Origin: Manis javanica
Lineage: Eukaryota; Chordata; Mammalia; Pholidota; Manidae
Direction of reading: 5' to 3'
Assembly (NCBI RefSeq): GCF_040802235.1
Contig: NC_133161.1
Span: 145,381,121 to 145,445,120 of the forward strand
Length of the DNA stretch: 64,000 nt
The notes under the pieces are model-generated. The model was given only the letters and a program-made list of their open reading frames with translations. It had not been told where the DNA came from and did no database searches. The translations under genes and the position numbers were made by a program. This document shows positions 35,602-47,254 of this stretch, piece after piece. Within the stretch, counting starts at the first letter, position 1. The number at the start of each line of letters is the position of its first letter.

Positions 35602-37595
35602 CTGGAGTCAGTGGGAAGGAGGGAGAAAGGGGAGGTCAGGCTCGGGGCGGATGGCTGCCTTCCCCTAGAGCCCAAGAACTGTCCTGAGCAGGGCCCCAGG
35701 ACTGCGGCCTGGAGGGTGGGGCGGAGCAGGCAGGCCTATTCGGAGTCATTCATAGGGAGGTGTGGCGCTTTCTCCCAAAGTCCTTCTCCTTTTTCAGCTT
35801 CACATATGTCGAGTTTATATTGTGAACATGGGCGTGTCCATGGGGCTGGGGACTCATGACCTTCAAACCAGTGATGCAGAATTACCAAAGTCGCCCAGGG
35901 GGAGTGTCCCCATGCTCCTGCTGAGTAACAGTGCACAGACGACACCCGTGGCTGTTTTGGGAGACGGAGGAGGGAAGGAAGCTCCCGAAATGGGATCTCC
36001 CCCACTACACTCACCTCTCTCGGAGCCTCATCCCCACCACCCCCCCTTCCTCTCACATCCCACTGTCCTGGCTTCCACCTATGGCCCTTGAGCCCATGGA
36101 AACGTCCAGCCCCACCTCCTGACCCTGTCCTTAGCCTTTCTGAGTGCCACCTAATTCCAAACGCTGCTTTCTACACGTCACCTCACCTACCCACTCAAAG
36201 CTCCTCGGCACCCGTCTTTTTTGGGGTAGAGTTTAAATTCCTCCTCCGGCTGTCTGTTCTTGTATAAGGTTTCTGTTGAGCCAAATCTATCTTCTTGCAG
36301 TTCCCTAAAAAGTCATTGTTTTGGCTCTGGGCAGCCCCTGTCCCTGAGATGCTGTCTCCTCTCTAGTTTATCTAAGTCCTTGATTCATTCGGCGAATTGG
36401 TATTGAGTGCCAACTGTGTTCAGGGATGCTGGGGGAGGGAGCGGTGGACAGGATGGAGATGGACATTGTCCCTGCCCTCCTGTGGCCTACGGTTCACTGT
36501 TCAGTGCTTAGCCTGGACGCCACCTCCAGGACCCTTGATCCCTGGGCATTTTCCGTAGTCTGCTCTGGGTGCTGGCCCGCCTCTCATTGTTGTCCTGCTA
36601 GGGTCTTGTCTTTTCAGTGAGACTGAAGGCTCCTCAGGGAAGGGCCAGTAACTTAAGTTTGTGACTTTGGTGCTATTCAATACAGACATCAGGTGATGTG
36701 ACCATTCATTCATTCATTCATTGATGAGCCACCATACCTAGCTTTGGCAGGGGGCACATGATGCTGATTAAAAGCCTTACAACCAATCGGGAAGCATATA
36801 TACGGCTGAACTGCATGGGCAGTGATGGTGACCCTCCTAGCAGGCTGCCCGGGGTCTGGCCATCCTTCCAGGCTCTGCTCAGTTCTCTGAGGTTGGTTCT
36901 CTTCTGATCTCTTCTGTTAGAGCTGGGGGGTCTCCCAGGATCCTCTTGGGCACTTGGACTAAAGGGCTTCTTGCAGAAATGAACCTCAGAGAGGTCAGGT
37001 GAATTACTCAAGGTCACACTGGAAGCCAGTGGGACTAGTGCCCAGGTCTCCTGACCTCTGGGCAGCATGTCAGCTGTCACGTCTATTCATCCTGGTGCTT
37101 CCCACATGTGGGCTTGCATCTCACTCTTTGCTCAGTCATGAGCTCCTGAGGATAGTGGCCAGTTCTGTTACTGTTCTGGTCTTTTCTACTTCTAGCCAGC
37201 ACCTGACAGTGCTAGACACATCCTACCTGTTCAGTATGTCTTTGCAGAACTGGAGGTGGACAGTCCCACCTTGGGTAACTGAGCTGTGACAGAGGAGGTC
37301 ATGTGGGCCCTGGCCAGGGCTGGGAGGGGGTGGAAGCCCAGTCCTGCCCTTTCCAGTCTTCCTACTCTCACCCCCAGGTCTCTGCACTGATTGTGGGGCT
37401 GTGCGGGGGTGGCAGGAGGGAGTTCTTAATGTCGGCCACTTGAAGGAGCATCGATCCACAAGCCCGAGGCCCCAAGAAGTTAGGTTGGGACACAGCAGAG
37501 TAAATCTTAGAGTCGGAGAGATTGGGGATGAGGGTGAAGGGCTTGCTGCTCCTACTGGCCCAGGACCCAAGCCCTCGGAGATGGGGCGTGCTCAC

Positions 37596-37636
37596 CGAGG
37601 CACTGCAGAGAAGTCAGGGAGCCTGAGAGACAGGGT
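37596..37636 (-). CDS. TMPRSS4: TMPRSS4 exon 7 (SRCR end, 41-nt exon)
   Basis: Acceptor CTCCCAG, donor GTGAGC. Encodes GPCLSGSLTSLQCL across its junctions (human GPCLSGSLVSLHCL), with both cysteines. It was found by homology because it is too short to stand out as an open frame. Confidence 0.9.
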
Positions 37637-38537
37637 CTGGGAGGGAGGCACAGGGGCCCTGTGGCTTTTGCTTCTCCCTTGGCTGGGAGGCAGGGACTCG
37701 GGTCTCCTGGTACTATGGATTCCAGTCCCCTCCCAACACCTGCCAAACCCGGACCCTGCACGGTGGGGACTGTGTAAAAACTGCATTACCTCTGAGCTCA
37801 GTTTGATTCCGTTTGATTTGATTCAACATCCCCACTAATGAAGCACCTACTATGTGTTGGGCCTGCCCGTGTCAAAGCCCATACCGGGCACTTGGCAGCC
37901 CGAGAGGGGAGAGAGCAGAGCCTGGAGCAGTGGCCCCTGCCCTGCGGGCTTTCCAAACAGAAAAGCAATGGGATTTTGGTGGAATTCCAGGCAAACGATC
38001 ATTCTGTTCCCATCCCGTCCTTTTTGAGCTTTAGTCTTTGATGACTAAGCAGCCCTCAGCAGCTTCTCTGCAGTCTAAGAAGCCAGTGTCACCCTCTGCT
38101 GCAGGGTGGCCGTTTTCACTGAGCTGCCAGACTCCTGTACGGCCATGAGAACTAGGAACAGGCCACCAGCAAAGGCCACTGGGAATGCAGAGAGGTCTTA
38201 CTCTGGTCTGGGTGTCAGGGAAGGACAAAGCGGCCTTTGGAATCTTGCCTATTGGCATGACAGGGAACATACGGCAGTCAGAAGGAAAGACATTCAACTT
38301 TGCTCTTTTACTGATGAGAAGCCACCCACAGGCAGCCAGCACCCTGTGTCCAGCTGTCCATTGTATTAAAAAAAAAAGAGTCAGCACAGAAAATCTCTTG
38401 GACGTGTGATTCTGTAGCTCTGGGTGTCTAGTGAGTGCCCGGCTAGGAGCCCTTCCGTTGTCTGGCTCAGCACGCCCCTCGCTGCACCTGCTCCGGGCAG
38501 GCTGCCCAGAGGCCCTGCTTTGCGGCCTCTCACTTAC

Positions 38538-38639
38538 CCCCTCGGGTCCCGCACCTGAAGCTCCTGGCTGTTCTCTATGATTTCAACAACATCCAGGTCC
38601 TGGTCTGGGCCAGTCTCCACGGCGCTGAAGGTTGGTTTG
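38538..38639 (-). CDS. TMPRSS4: TMPRSS4 exon 6 (SRCR domain)
   Basis: 102 nt, acceptor TTGACAG, donor GTAAGT. Encodes KPTFSAVETGPDQDLDVVEI, then IENSQELQVRDPR, close to human KPTFRAVEIGPDQDLDVVEI. An in-frame TAA straight after the donor is intronic. Confidence 0.92.
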
Positions 38640-40896
38640 CTGTCAAGCAAGAGAAAAACAAAATTGTGAGCTGGAGCAGGAGGTTAGAAGGGATGGTAGG
38701 AGTAGCCCCCGCTCCCCGGGGACGGGGTGGCAGGGAACGCCCAGGGGGGTGTGGGGGGCTGTGCAGGCAGTGCTGGTCAGGAGGGCAGTGCCTGCTCTGC
38801 TCTCTATCCAGGGTGGCTCCCTGGGCACCCTGTGGCTCAGCCCTGGCACAGTGCCGACGTGGCCCTGCTTTCTCAGGCAGGGCAGCCTGGGCCAGGACCC
38901 AGAGCTCTGGAGCAATGGGAGGGGTCCCCTTTCCATAGGGGACCAGTTCCTATTTCAAATATCCAGTGGTTTCTTCTGGTTCACAGTGAGGGAACCAGGG
39001 GCAGAGAGACCTGCGTTAGCCGCCCCCCATCTCGGGGGGAGCTGGAGGGTGCATACTGGGTCCTCCAAACAAGGCGTCTGCTCTGAATTTGGCAGTGAAT
39101 TGTGCCCCACTGGAGACAGGACAGGCCAATGTCATTCCTCCCATGAGTCCAGACAAGCATTGCTCTCACTTGGACCACCCTCCCTCTTTCTCTCTGCGAA
39201 TCCTTGTTTGTGTTCTTTCAAAACCTGAGTTAAAGTCTTCTCTCCTCCAGGCAGGCTTCCCTGATTACCTTCCTTCCCTGTCTCTCTGATTATTCCTTTA
39301 CTCAGTCTGCCTCTTTCCCGTCTCCCTCACACTTCCCCACCCAGTCATGCCAGTACAAGCTCTTTACCTGAGTCAACTGGTGGCAGTGGCTGACTGGCCG
39401 CTGGTACTTGCTGGCGCTCCCAGGCATTGGGCCTGAGAGGACTGGAGTCTGGCTGCATTTTGTGTTACGAGCTCTCAGGACCAAGCTTCTTGTCCCAGCT
39501 CTGACACTAGGTTGGTGTGTCACCTTGGCAGGTCACAGTGTTTCTCTAGGTCCCTCTAAGCCTCAATTTCCCCCTCTATAAAATGATGGGTGGGCCAGAT
39601 GATCTCTGGAGTCACTCCTACCTTGAACCATCTAGGGCTTTGTGGACCTGGGACAGCAAGGGCCTCCTCTCCAGACAGAGAAAGGAAAGTAGAGAAATCT
39701 GAGACCCAGAAAGAGGGACCGTGGTAGACATGGACAGTCCCAGGAAAGCTGACCTCTGTACACCAGTTATATCCTGATGAATAATTCTGACCAGCTTTGA
39801 ATTTGTAGAGCTCTAGAGCCAGGTGGGATTGTGCCTTAGTGAGCCCAGGAAGGACAGAAATGCCAGGAGCCTATTACCTTAAGAACCCCTGCAGACACCC
39901 CAGTTTCATAATCACGCTGCAGCCCGGGTCCTGCTGACGCTGCAGCTGGCTGGACTGCAGTGGGAGGAGGGGCTGGGGTGGCTGCCAGAGGACGCGAGAA
40001 GGGCAGGGGCAGGGCGTGCCTGCCCAGCTCTCCTTGAACATGAAGGTGGCAGGGCTGTCCTCTCCAGAGGGCCCTGGGAGCCGCACTCCTTGGAGAGTAG
40101 AGACAACTGAAGGTTGATAACCAGAGCGGACGGCGCCAAGGGGTCTGATGGCTCAGCAATGGTTGCCTAGAGCATTTATTGAAAGAGGACCTTGAGGCTG
40201 CTTTAGGGGTGGAAGGGAGAGAGTTCTGTGATTGACTGAAGATGCCTGCCTCGTGTTTCTCATTTCTGCCTTGTCTTTGGGCCCAGTTTCTTAGTATCCT
40301 GAGGAAGTCTGGGCCTGCCAGGGGGCAGTTATCCCACTCTGCAACTGAATACATGGGTTCCTTCCCGTCCTCTCCCCTTAGGCTGAGTGATCAACTGCCT
40401 CATCTCCCCTGTCTTTTTAGATGAAGCCTTGGGAGAAGAGAGAATTAATCCAACCTCAAAACAGAGACGCTGCTAGGCCCTCTGGTGCCCAGGAACAGGG
40501 GGTCTCGGCACATGTTCCAGGACTCTCTCCAGCAGAGCTGCTACCCAAGCAAGTCACTTATTTTCTAAACCTGATTCTAAATCCGATATAGTAATAGCTG
40601 CCTTTTTGGTTTTTGCCAAGATCAAATGAATATAAACGTGTAATGCTAATTACCCTTTCTGTAAATACCTCTGCAACCACTGGAGGTTGGGAACTGCTTT
40701 GAAATGTGCTGAGAAAGCTAGGGTTGCTGATGGACCCCAGTGAAATCAGGTTTGTTTACACTAAAGTTTAACCACTAGGCTTTGAAAAAGTCAGTGAGAC
40801 TTTTGTTTTCTGGGACAGGGATGGCTCCTTGCAAAGCCGGGAAGGAGTGAGGATTAAGGAGAGGCTTGCAAAGGAGTCAGAACGGTGTGAGTGCGA

Positions 40897-40976
40897 GCGT
40901 GCGTGCGTGCGTGCATGTGTGCGTGTGTGTGTGCGTGCATGTGTGTGTGCGTGCGTGTGTATGCGTGCGTGCGTGT
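40897..40976. repeat. 80-bp alternating TG/CG tract
   Basis: Unbroken purine-pyrimidine alternation with many CG steps (GTGCGTGCGT units), in TMPRSS4 intron 5 about 250 bp from exon 5. CG-containing alternation is the most Z-prone kind. Confidence 0.9.
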
Positions 40977-41226
40977 TGGTGGGCAGAGGCATGGCATGAT
41001 CCTCCTGGGATCTTGAGGAAACTGAGGCTCAGGGGATTGAACTCAGGGTGCTTGCAAGTGAACGTACTTGCATTCAGAGAGCTGCCTGACTCCCAGTATC
41101 TATGTTTTTAGGAAAGAAGGAGGGAGGCAGAAAGGAAAGGGGGAAGAAGGCAGAAGGAGGATGGGAGGAAGAGACAGAGGGAGTCACAGGGGTGAGGGGA
41201 CAGCCTCCAGAGCTGCTGCTGGGTAC

Positions 41227-41356
41227 CTGTCGTAGCCCATCTGCCCGCAGGATGTCTTGGCCATAGCTTCTGTGAAGTTGTTGAAACAGGCCGAGGCCCA
41301 CTTCCTGGCGGCTGGGTCCAGCACCTGCAGCGTGGACCGGTCCCTGGAGAGGCCGA
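41227..41356 (-). CDS. TMPRSS4: TMPRSS4 exon 5 (SRCR start), acceptor mutated
   Basis: Homology starts at TC GGC CTC TCC AGG GAC (VGLSRDRSTLQVLD, human VRLSKDRSTLQVLD) and runs through WASACFNNFTEAMAKTSCGQ and MGYD to donor GTACCC (weak). The two bases just before the expected start, 41358-41357, are GG after a C-rich tract, where AG is required. The nearest AG sites upstream and downstream change phase or add residues. SRCR cysteines are kept. Confidence 0.8.
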
Positions 41357-41543
41357 CCGTGGGGGGGAAACCTGGGTCGGCTGAGTGCCAGGGGCCCAAC
41401 TGGCCCTTTGCCCTCAGAATTCATCATGAGGCCAACCCAAGCCCCCCACCCCAGACCTGGGGAGCATCACCGAACACCCTTTCAACCTCAAGGCAAGTTC
41501 CTCCAGTTGGCTTTGCCAGATTCAGCCTCCTTCTGACGGTAGC

Positions 41544-41661
41544 TATGGTGACCAGATGTCCTGGGAGGAATCTCCATTTTGACCTGTTGCCCTGGCATAA
41601 TCATTAATAGCTCCCCTTTGTTCTTATGGGTAACAGTTTTGATGGCATATTATATGGTCAC
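41544..41661. mobile_element. Possible non-autonomous DNA transposon
   Basis: About 118 bp with imperfect inverted ends: the left reads GGTGACCAGAT and the reverse complement of the right reads AGTGACCATAT. Family not identified; weak call. Confidence 0.3.
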
Positions 41662-41840
41662 TCTGTCTGCGGTGCACGCAGCTTGCCCTGCCAGGGGCCT
41701 TCTCAGTGTCAGATCCAGCTCCTTTTCCATGTAAGGTCAGAGTGGGAGGCTGAGCTCCGGCAGCAGGGGGGAAAGTGCCCCTCAGCATTTGGCTTCTGAT
41801 AAAAGAAGAGCAAATACCCTGGAGCAAATATGCCCTGCTC

Positions 41841-41967
41841 CTAGTTTGACTGTAGCAAAGGAAAAGAAGTAGGTTGCTATTTCCTAGACCTTTAGAGTTA
41901 GGGTCACAGTCAGGAGCCAGGGTGAGACAGGGGTGCACTAGCCTCCTGGGACAAAGCCAGGACATAG
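41841..41967. repeat. 127-bp direct repeat, copy 1
   Basis: Aligns without gaps to 43731-43857 with 11 mismatches by eye (about 91% identity), in the same orientation. Starts CTAGTTTGA and ends ACAAAGCCAGGACA. It lies in TMPRSS4 intron 4, so the pair brackets exon 4. Confidence 0.9.
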
Positions 41968-42552
41968 CAGGCTCTTAGTCTTGTCCTTCGAAAACCCCTG
42001 ACACCCACTCCTGGGCCATCTTTTCTCTTCAGAGCCCAACTACTGGGTGCGCCAAGCTGGGCAAGTCCAGACCAAGAAAGAGCGTGAGTGTTTAGGTTTG
42101 AAACATCTCCCGTCCTTTGGAATTCGAGACTGGCCTGGCTCACATACCTGCGTGCATTACATAGCTCATTACAGCAAACACTTACCTTAGGAAGAGAGGG
42201 GTCAATGGCTGCTAAATGGCCTCACAGTCACTTTTCTAGTTCCATTGAAATAGCAGATTTCATAGAAAGGAGGGAACTCCCTGAGATTGTCCAATCTAGC
42301 CCCCTGCCTCAGTTCCACCCAGCTGCTGCAGGAATGGGCAGGCTCAGTTACATTCCTGACCCCTCTGGTCCACGTTTGTTTATCCTGTATCTACTGTTTG
42401 CTGTGTGTTAGGTACCGGGGATCTGGTAGACAAGGCGTGGTCCTGTTCTCGGGAAACTTACAGACCAGTCAGTTGGCAGAGGTGGGGGGAGGTTGCACAG
42501 TGGACCAGGGGTCCTGGGCTGGGTCACTGGTGTGCCTGCCCCCTGCACCCAC

Positions 42553-42704
42553 CTGCCACTGGAGGCCCATCTGGGAAGCTCTTGACACAGGGCAGCTCGT
42601 CCTCGCCTGAGGTGCAGTCCTTCCGGCCATGACACAGCTGCCCCCTGGGGATGAAGCAGAGCGCTTCCCGCAGAAGAAGTAGTGTTTGTCCAGGAGCCCC
42701 TTGA
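42553..42704 (-). pseudogene. TMPRSS4: TMPRSS4 exon 4 (LDLRA domain) with 1-nt deletion
   Basis: 152 nt between acceptor CTAG and donor GTGGGT; the expected length is 153. It starts in frame (VKGLLDKHYFFCGK, human IKVILDKYYFLCGQ). The homologous frame then resumes one base out of register: FIPRGQLC, GEDELPC and VKSFPDGPPVA are all readable but in another frame. The lost base lies around 42660-42667. The shifted frame stays open to the exon end, so the exon would be translated with the LDLRA cysteine pattern destroyed. A single-base assembly error cannot be excluded. Confidence 0.85.
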
Positions 42705-43050
42705 CTAGCAGGCAGGGGCAGGGAGGGGCAGAGAGTGCTGGCATCAAGCCGGGGTGGGGGGAGGTTGCATTTCCCTAATGTCTGTGCATGTGGGCTCCAG
42801 GCCCAGTCATGCCACTCAGTAGCTGGTGTACTTGGACCTGAGCCTCAGTTTCCTTATCTGTAAGATGGAGGCAATGATGCCAGCCCCATACCTCCAAGAT
42901 GGAGGGGGAGTCAAGCAAGACAATGTACAGGGAGAGATTTAGAAACAGCTCCTCCTGGCTTTTACCCTCAAGTCTGGCACAGTGCATCTGATGGCAGAAG
43001 AGGAGGGTCTGGGGTCTGGAGCCTGGAGACTGGAGAGCTGCTGCCTCTGC

Positions 43051-43091
43051 CCCTGCCGTGTGCCCTGCCGTGTGCCCTGCCGTGTGCCCTG
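43051..43091. repeat. 12-bp minisatellite (CCCTGCCGTGTG x3)
   Basis: Three perfect tandem copies of a 12-bp unit followed by a partial one. Confidence 0.9.
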
Positions 43092-43730
43092 AGGCCCCTC
43101 TCTGCCCCTTTCTGCTCCTGTTCCCTCATCTCTACGCTGAATGATGCTGCTGCCTCACGGGGTGGTTGAGGACGGGCAGGGGGCTGGTGGGGGAGCATCT
43201 CGTGACTCTCAAGAGCAGTCCAGCACTAGGTGTGTCTATTCGGGCTTGAAAGTCCTGTTATGTTTGTCTTCTGCTTGTTGCATTCGAATTCTGTTGTCCG
43301 TTTGCTGTCCGGGGTGGATGGCAATGAGTCTAGTGTTTTCAGCTACTCTGGGAACAGATTTTTCAACCTTTTTCCAAGCTCTCCCGGCAGGAAGAACTCC
43401 TCCTGCCTCACTGAGCTGTCCCGGGCCTGAAGCTGCCCGCTGCCATCCCTGCTGGCCCTGCGAGTGGTGGCAGTCAGTCTGATGGGGGCCCCACTGTCCC
43501 TACGAAGAGCTTCCAGGCATTGCCTCACATAATCCTGATAGAAGCGTCGGGAGACAGGTGGCGTTATTAACTCCTTCATAAACGGGGGTGCCGAGGCTTG
43601 GAGAGCTAGGGGCATTTCCCAACAACACACAGCCCTTAGGAGATGGGGTTCGTCTAGCCCCAGAGCTCTTTGCTGCCTCTTCAGTCCTCCCCGGAGGGGC
43701 TCCACGTGAGACCTGCTGGCCCTGGTGCTT

Positions 43731-43857
43731 CTAGTTTGAGTGAAGCAAAGGAAAGGAAGCAGGTCGCTACTTCCTAGACCCTCAGAGTTAGGGTCATGGT
43801 CAGGAGCCAGGGTGAGACAGGGGTGCACTAGCCTCCTGGGACAAAGCCAGGACACAG
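43731..43857. repeat. 127-bp direct repeat, copy 2
   Basis: Partner of 41841-41967, in TMPRSS4 intron 3. It may be a local duplication or two insertions of one unrecognised repeat family. Confidence 0.9.
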
Positions 43858-44937
43858 TACCACTAGTGGGGACCTCAGAAGCCAGAGGGTGGAGGGAGGC
43901 TGGCCCAGGATGGAGGCTCAGGTTACATCCAGTGGTTGCAGATCCTGGGAGGTGGCAGGGCATGGAAGCCACACGCCTCCTGGGACAGGGAGAGCCCAGC
44001 TTTAATGCCTGCCTTGGCATCCCCTGGGTGAAGCTGGCTGCTCCTTCTCTCTCTGCTAGGGCAGGGCACATGCTCAGAAAAAGCAAACTCACCTTAGTCT
44101 GAATAAAACAGGCTCAGGATGGCAAAGCTACTGGAAACCTACCACTTTCTGGGCCAGCCAAGGCCAGGGAGAAATGATCTGGGGTTGTCTGCATCTCACT
44201 CCCCTGCAGGGCCCTCAGGCACCAGCAGGTGTTTATGTTGTGATTCTGCATTTCCACCACCACAAGATGGAAACTGGGGGACCAGGGGGTCCATCCCAGC
44301 TGTCCCCACCGGCCATACCTCCTCTCTGAGCCTAGGGGCTCAGGGGCAGGATGAGGGGCTGGACCAGATGGTCTCGGAGTGTCCTCCCACGAGGCAGGGA
44401 CCTGGTCACAGGCCCAGGGAGCTGACAGGACAGGCTGCAGCTGCTCAGGTTAGTGCCCTTTGTCAGAGTGGCCTGTCCAAGATCACAGTGGGCCTCTGGC
44501 ACTGGCCACAAGGAATGCAGAGCCAGGAGTGAGAGGGCATGCTGTCCGCCTGGGGGGTCTTCCTGAGGGCCTCCCTCTTCAGCCCCTCCTCACAGGTGGA
44601 AAAGCCTCCCGCCCTTGTATCAGTAGGGTTGTGCAAATGCGCCCAACTTGCAGTCTGCAGACACCGAAAGAGGAGGCAGGGGTTGTGGGCTGGCAATATG
44701 TGCAACTGTGCCATTCCTCTGGAAGAAATTTCCTGGGCTAGAAGCTATCTGGGGCAGCGGGGGGCTGAATCCAAGCCCCTTTCCCTCTAGAGGAAGGCTC
44801 CCTTCAAGGCAGTGGGTGGGAACACGCAGGCACCGGGCTTTCTGCAGCAGGTCACCTGCCTCTGCTGCTGCCTCTGCTGGGGTGGCAGGTGTGCTCAGGT
44901 GAGGGCAGGGGCCAGGCAGGTGGGGGCTGCTACTTAC

Positions 44938-45051
44938 CAAGGACTGCCATGATGACAAGGATGGCCAGGCTCAGCAGGGCTGCAATGAGGGGGAGCCCCA
45001 CCTTTCTGAAGGTCCCCAGGGGAGCACTGGGTTTACTCAGGGGGCTGACAC
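44938..45051 (-). CDS. TMPRSS4: TMPRSS4 exon 3 (cytoplasmic and transmembrane)
   Basis: 114 nt, acceptor CTCACAG, donor GTAAGT. Encodes VSPLSKPSAPLGTFRKVGLP and then the hydrophobic anchor (LIAALLSLAILVIMAVL), aligning with the human segment METFRKVGIP followed by its helix. Enters in phase 1 and leaves in phase 1. Confidence 0.9.
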
Positions 45052-45534
45052 CTGTGAGGCAGAGGGAAAGAGCCTGCAGTCAGCACTTGGACACAGCCAC
45101 TGCCCAGGCCCACAGCCTCCCTGGGCCCTGCCTCCCCTCTCCCCCCAGGCTGAGCAGCAGAAATGCTTTGGGGACAGTTTTGGTTAGTATCGGGGGTTGT
45201 TCCTGCAGACTAGGTTCAGCTTCAACAGCACACGGTCAGGTCACCCACCTCCTTCCCCCACTCGGGCTTATCTGACGTTCACAAGCACCCCTCAACAGAG
45301 GCTCGGGACCGTGGAGACACCCCTTGTCTGGATCAGCCTGCTCTAGGGTGCTTCGCCCTATCCTGTCTGCCCGGCATCTGCCCTGGGACAGGCACATACC
45401 CATTCACTTTATTATCATGTATCCTCTTTCCTGACTTATCTTTTGATTAAACGATGAGCTCAAGGAGGGCACAGTAAGCGCTTAGTAGAAGCTTAATGAA
45501 TACATGTGAGTGAATGCATGCTGATGGCCCCATC

Positions 45535-46000
45535 TCCACTCAGTTCAACAAACAGCAGGTCCCTGGAATGGTCCTTGTCTTTAAGGAGATTGAAATTTGG
45601 GAGAAGAGGCAAACACGACACGGTTGCCACTACTACCAGAGAGCAGCAAGGCTCTGACGTGGGCTTGTGTGGATGGAGATGGGGGAGGCGGGAGCTGGAC
45701 CAACTCAGCAGAGGCCTAGGTGGGGGGAGCCCCAGCTCCTGGCGTGCCTGGGACGTAAGGTGGGTACAAGCACATTTTGGAGGCCGGACCGGCAAAGCCA
45801 CTTTGTGGAGACTTGAATACCATGCTAAGGAGCTTGGATTTTATCCTGAAGGCAGTAAGGAGCCACAGAAAGCTTTGGAGCAGCAGAAAGACACGATCAC
45901 ATCAGTACTAGAAAGATGAACCTCTCTTCAGGGAGGAGATGGGCTCGAACAAAAGAGTCTGGGGGGAGGGAGACCAGGTAGGAGCCTCTGAGTGCCTAAA
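45535..46000 (+). mobile_element. L2 LINE fragment
   Basis: CCTTGTCTTTAAGGAGATTG, GAGCTTGGATTTTATCCTGA, GAGCCACAGAAAGCTTTGG: classic L2 order. Confidence 0.7.
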
Positions 46001-46279
46001 ACAGAGCTAATAATGACTGTACACATTGTCCATTTCACTTGGCTATGCAAGGAGATGGGTCATGGGCAAGGCTTTGGAAAGTTAAAATTCTCAGCAAGTA
46101 TCACATCGGTTCTTTTGCACCCCGGGCATCTTTTGCAGTCAGTAAGCCGGGGAGGGGCCGCAGGGACTTCTCCTCCAGGGAAGCCTGGGGCAGGAGTTGG
46201 AGCAACATTAAGAATCTCTAGAAAGTAATAGGCCAGCTCTCCCCCCGCCCCCTTCCATGTGGCACGGGCCCTCATAACC

Positions 46280-46592
46280 TTCCGATCATTCTCCAAATGT
46301 TGCCTTCTTAGCGAGGCCTTATTTGACACATTCCTATTGAAAATGGAATCTTCTAACATTTCCTGTTCTGCTTCCCAGTTTAATTTTTTCTCCAAAGGAC
46401 TTATCCCTTCTAATGGACTCTGAATTTTAAACATATCGTTTATTTTCTCTCCTCTTCCATCTTTTCCTGAAATGAAGTCTCCTTGAAGATAGAGGTTTTT
46501 GTCTCTTCTGTTCACTGCTGAGTCCCTGGTGCTGAGAATAGTGCCTGGCTTGTGGTAGGCAATCAACAAATATTTGTTGAATGAACAAATGA
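46280..46592 (-). mobile_element. L2 LINE 3' end, reverse
   Basis: GTGCCTGGCTTGTGGTAGGC and ATCAACAAATATTTGTTGAA mark the reverse L2 3' end; upstream text fits. Confidence 0.75.
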
Positions 46593-47254
46593 ATTGCTTT
46601 TGCTTGTTCTCTTACGCATAGCCCTTCCATCTTTCTTACAGGACTCATTTTATTCTTCCTTAAATGATGGCTGGTTACCTGTCTGTCTTTATCTCTTTCC
46701 TCTGCTCTTCAAAAGCACCTTGCCAGATACTGGTGCCCAACAAGGGCTGATACCACTGAATCTGTTGATAGAGAAAGTATAGGAGACTTTGTGTTTCCTT
46801 AAAAGGAAGTGTTTAAACTTCAGACACAGAGCTCAGGCCCTGGAGATGTGGGCTGGTATTGCCTGTTACTATCAGGACCTGGCACAAAGTAGGTTATCAG
46901 TGTTAGCAGATACTGTTTTTAAAGTTGCAGCAGCTAGTGTTCAGAACTGTCCTCTTTCCTGTGGCCATGGATATGGTGGCACATTGTTCATTCATTCAGG
47001 AGTGACTCACTTAGGGAGCACCTGCCGCTGGGGACATGAGGCTGGCTTGCTTTCTCGGGGGTGAATGACCTCTTGGGAGAATTGAGTTCGCCTGTGCAAG
47101 GGCCAGTGTCTCTGCCTCCCTGATATTCTCAGGCAGGACACTATCACGAAGGGAAGGGTTTTCTTGGTTGCCTCATACTTTAAGTTAACAAACCTGCTGG
47201 CCTGTGGATGGCCTCCCTGCCTGCCACGGTCCCTTCCTCCAGCCCACCCCGCCC

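Larger units (their letters stand above)
35602..41226 (-). other. TMPRSS4: TMPRSS4 introns 5-7
   Basis: Hold exons 6 and 7, a MIR near 36980-37080, L2-like pieces (36360-36700, 39150-39280), a MIR near 39440-39600 and a TG/CG-rich alternating tract at 40897-40976. No additional gene seen. Confidence 0.7.
41357..42552 (-). other. TMPRSS4: TMPRSS4 intron 4
   Basis: 1.2 kb. Contains one member of a 127-bp direct repeat pair (41841-41967) and a possible small DNA transposon at 41544-41661. The acceptor end lacks AG. Confidence 0.75.
42705..44937 (-). other. TMPRSS4: TMPRSS4 intron 3
   Basis: 2.2 kb. MIR at about 42790-42900 (+), a 12-bp minisatellite at 43051-43091, and copy 2 of the direct repeat. 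A long minus-strand frame across 43343-44092 shows no known domain and follows repeat sequence. Confidence 0.75.

Noticed and set aside
42553-42704. Exon 4 frameshift explained by an extra exon boundary
   Set aside because: No GT-AG pair exists at the shift point, and both halves are contiguous in one human exon.
43343-44092. 249-codon minus-strand frame in TMPRSS4 intron 3
   Set aside because: It crosses the 127-bp repeat, and the other copy gives a similar translation, so it is repeat sequence and not a gene.
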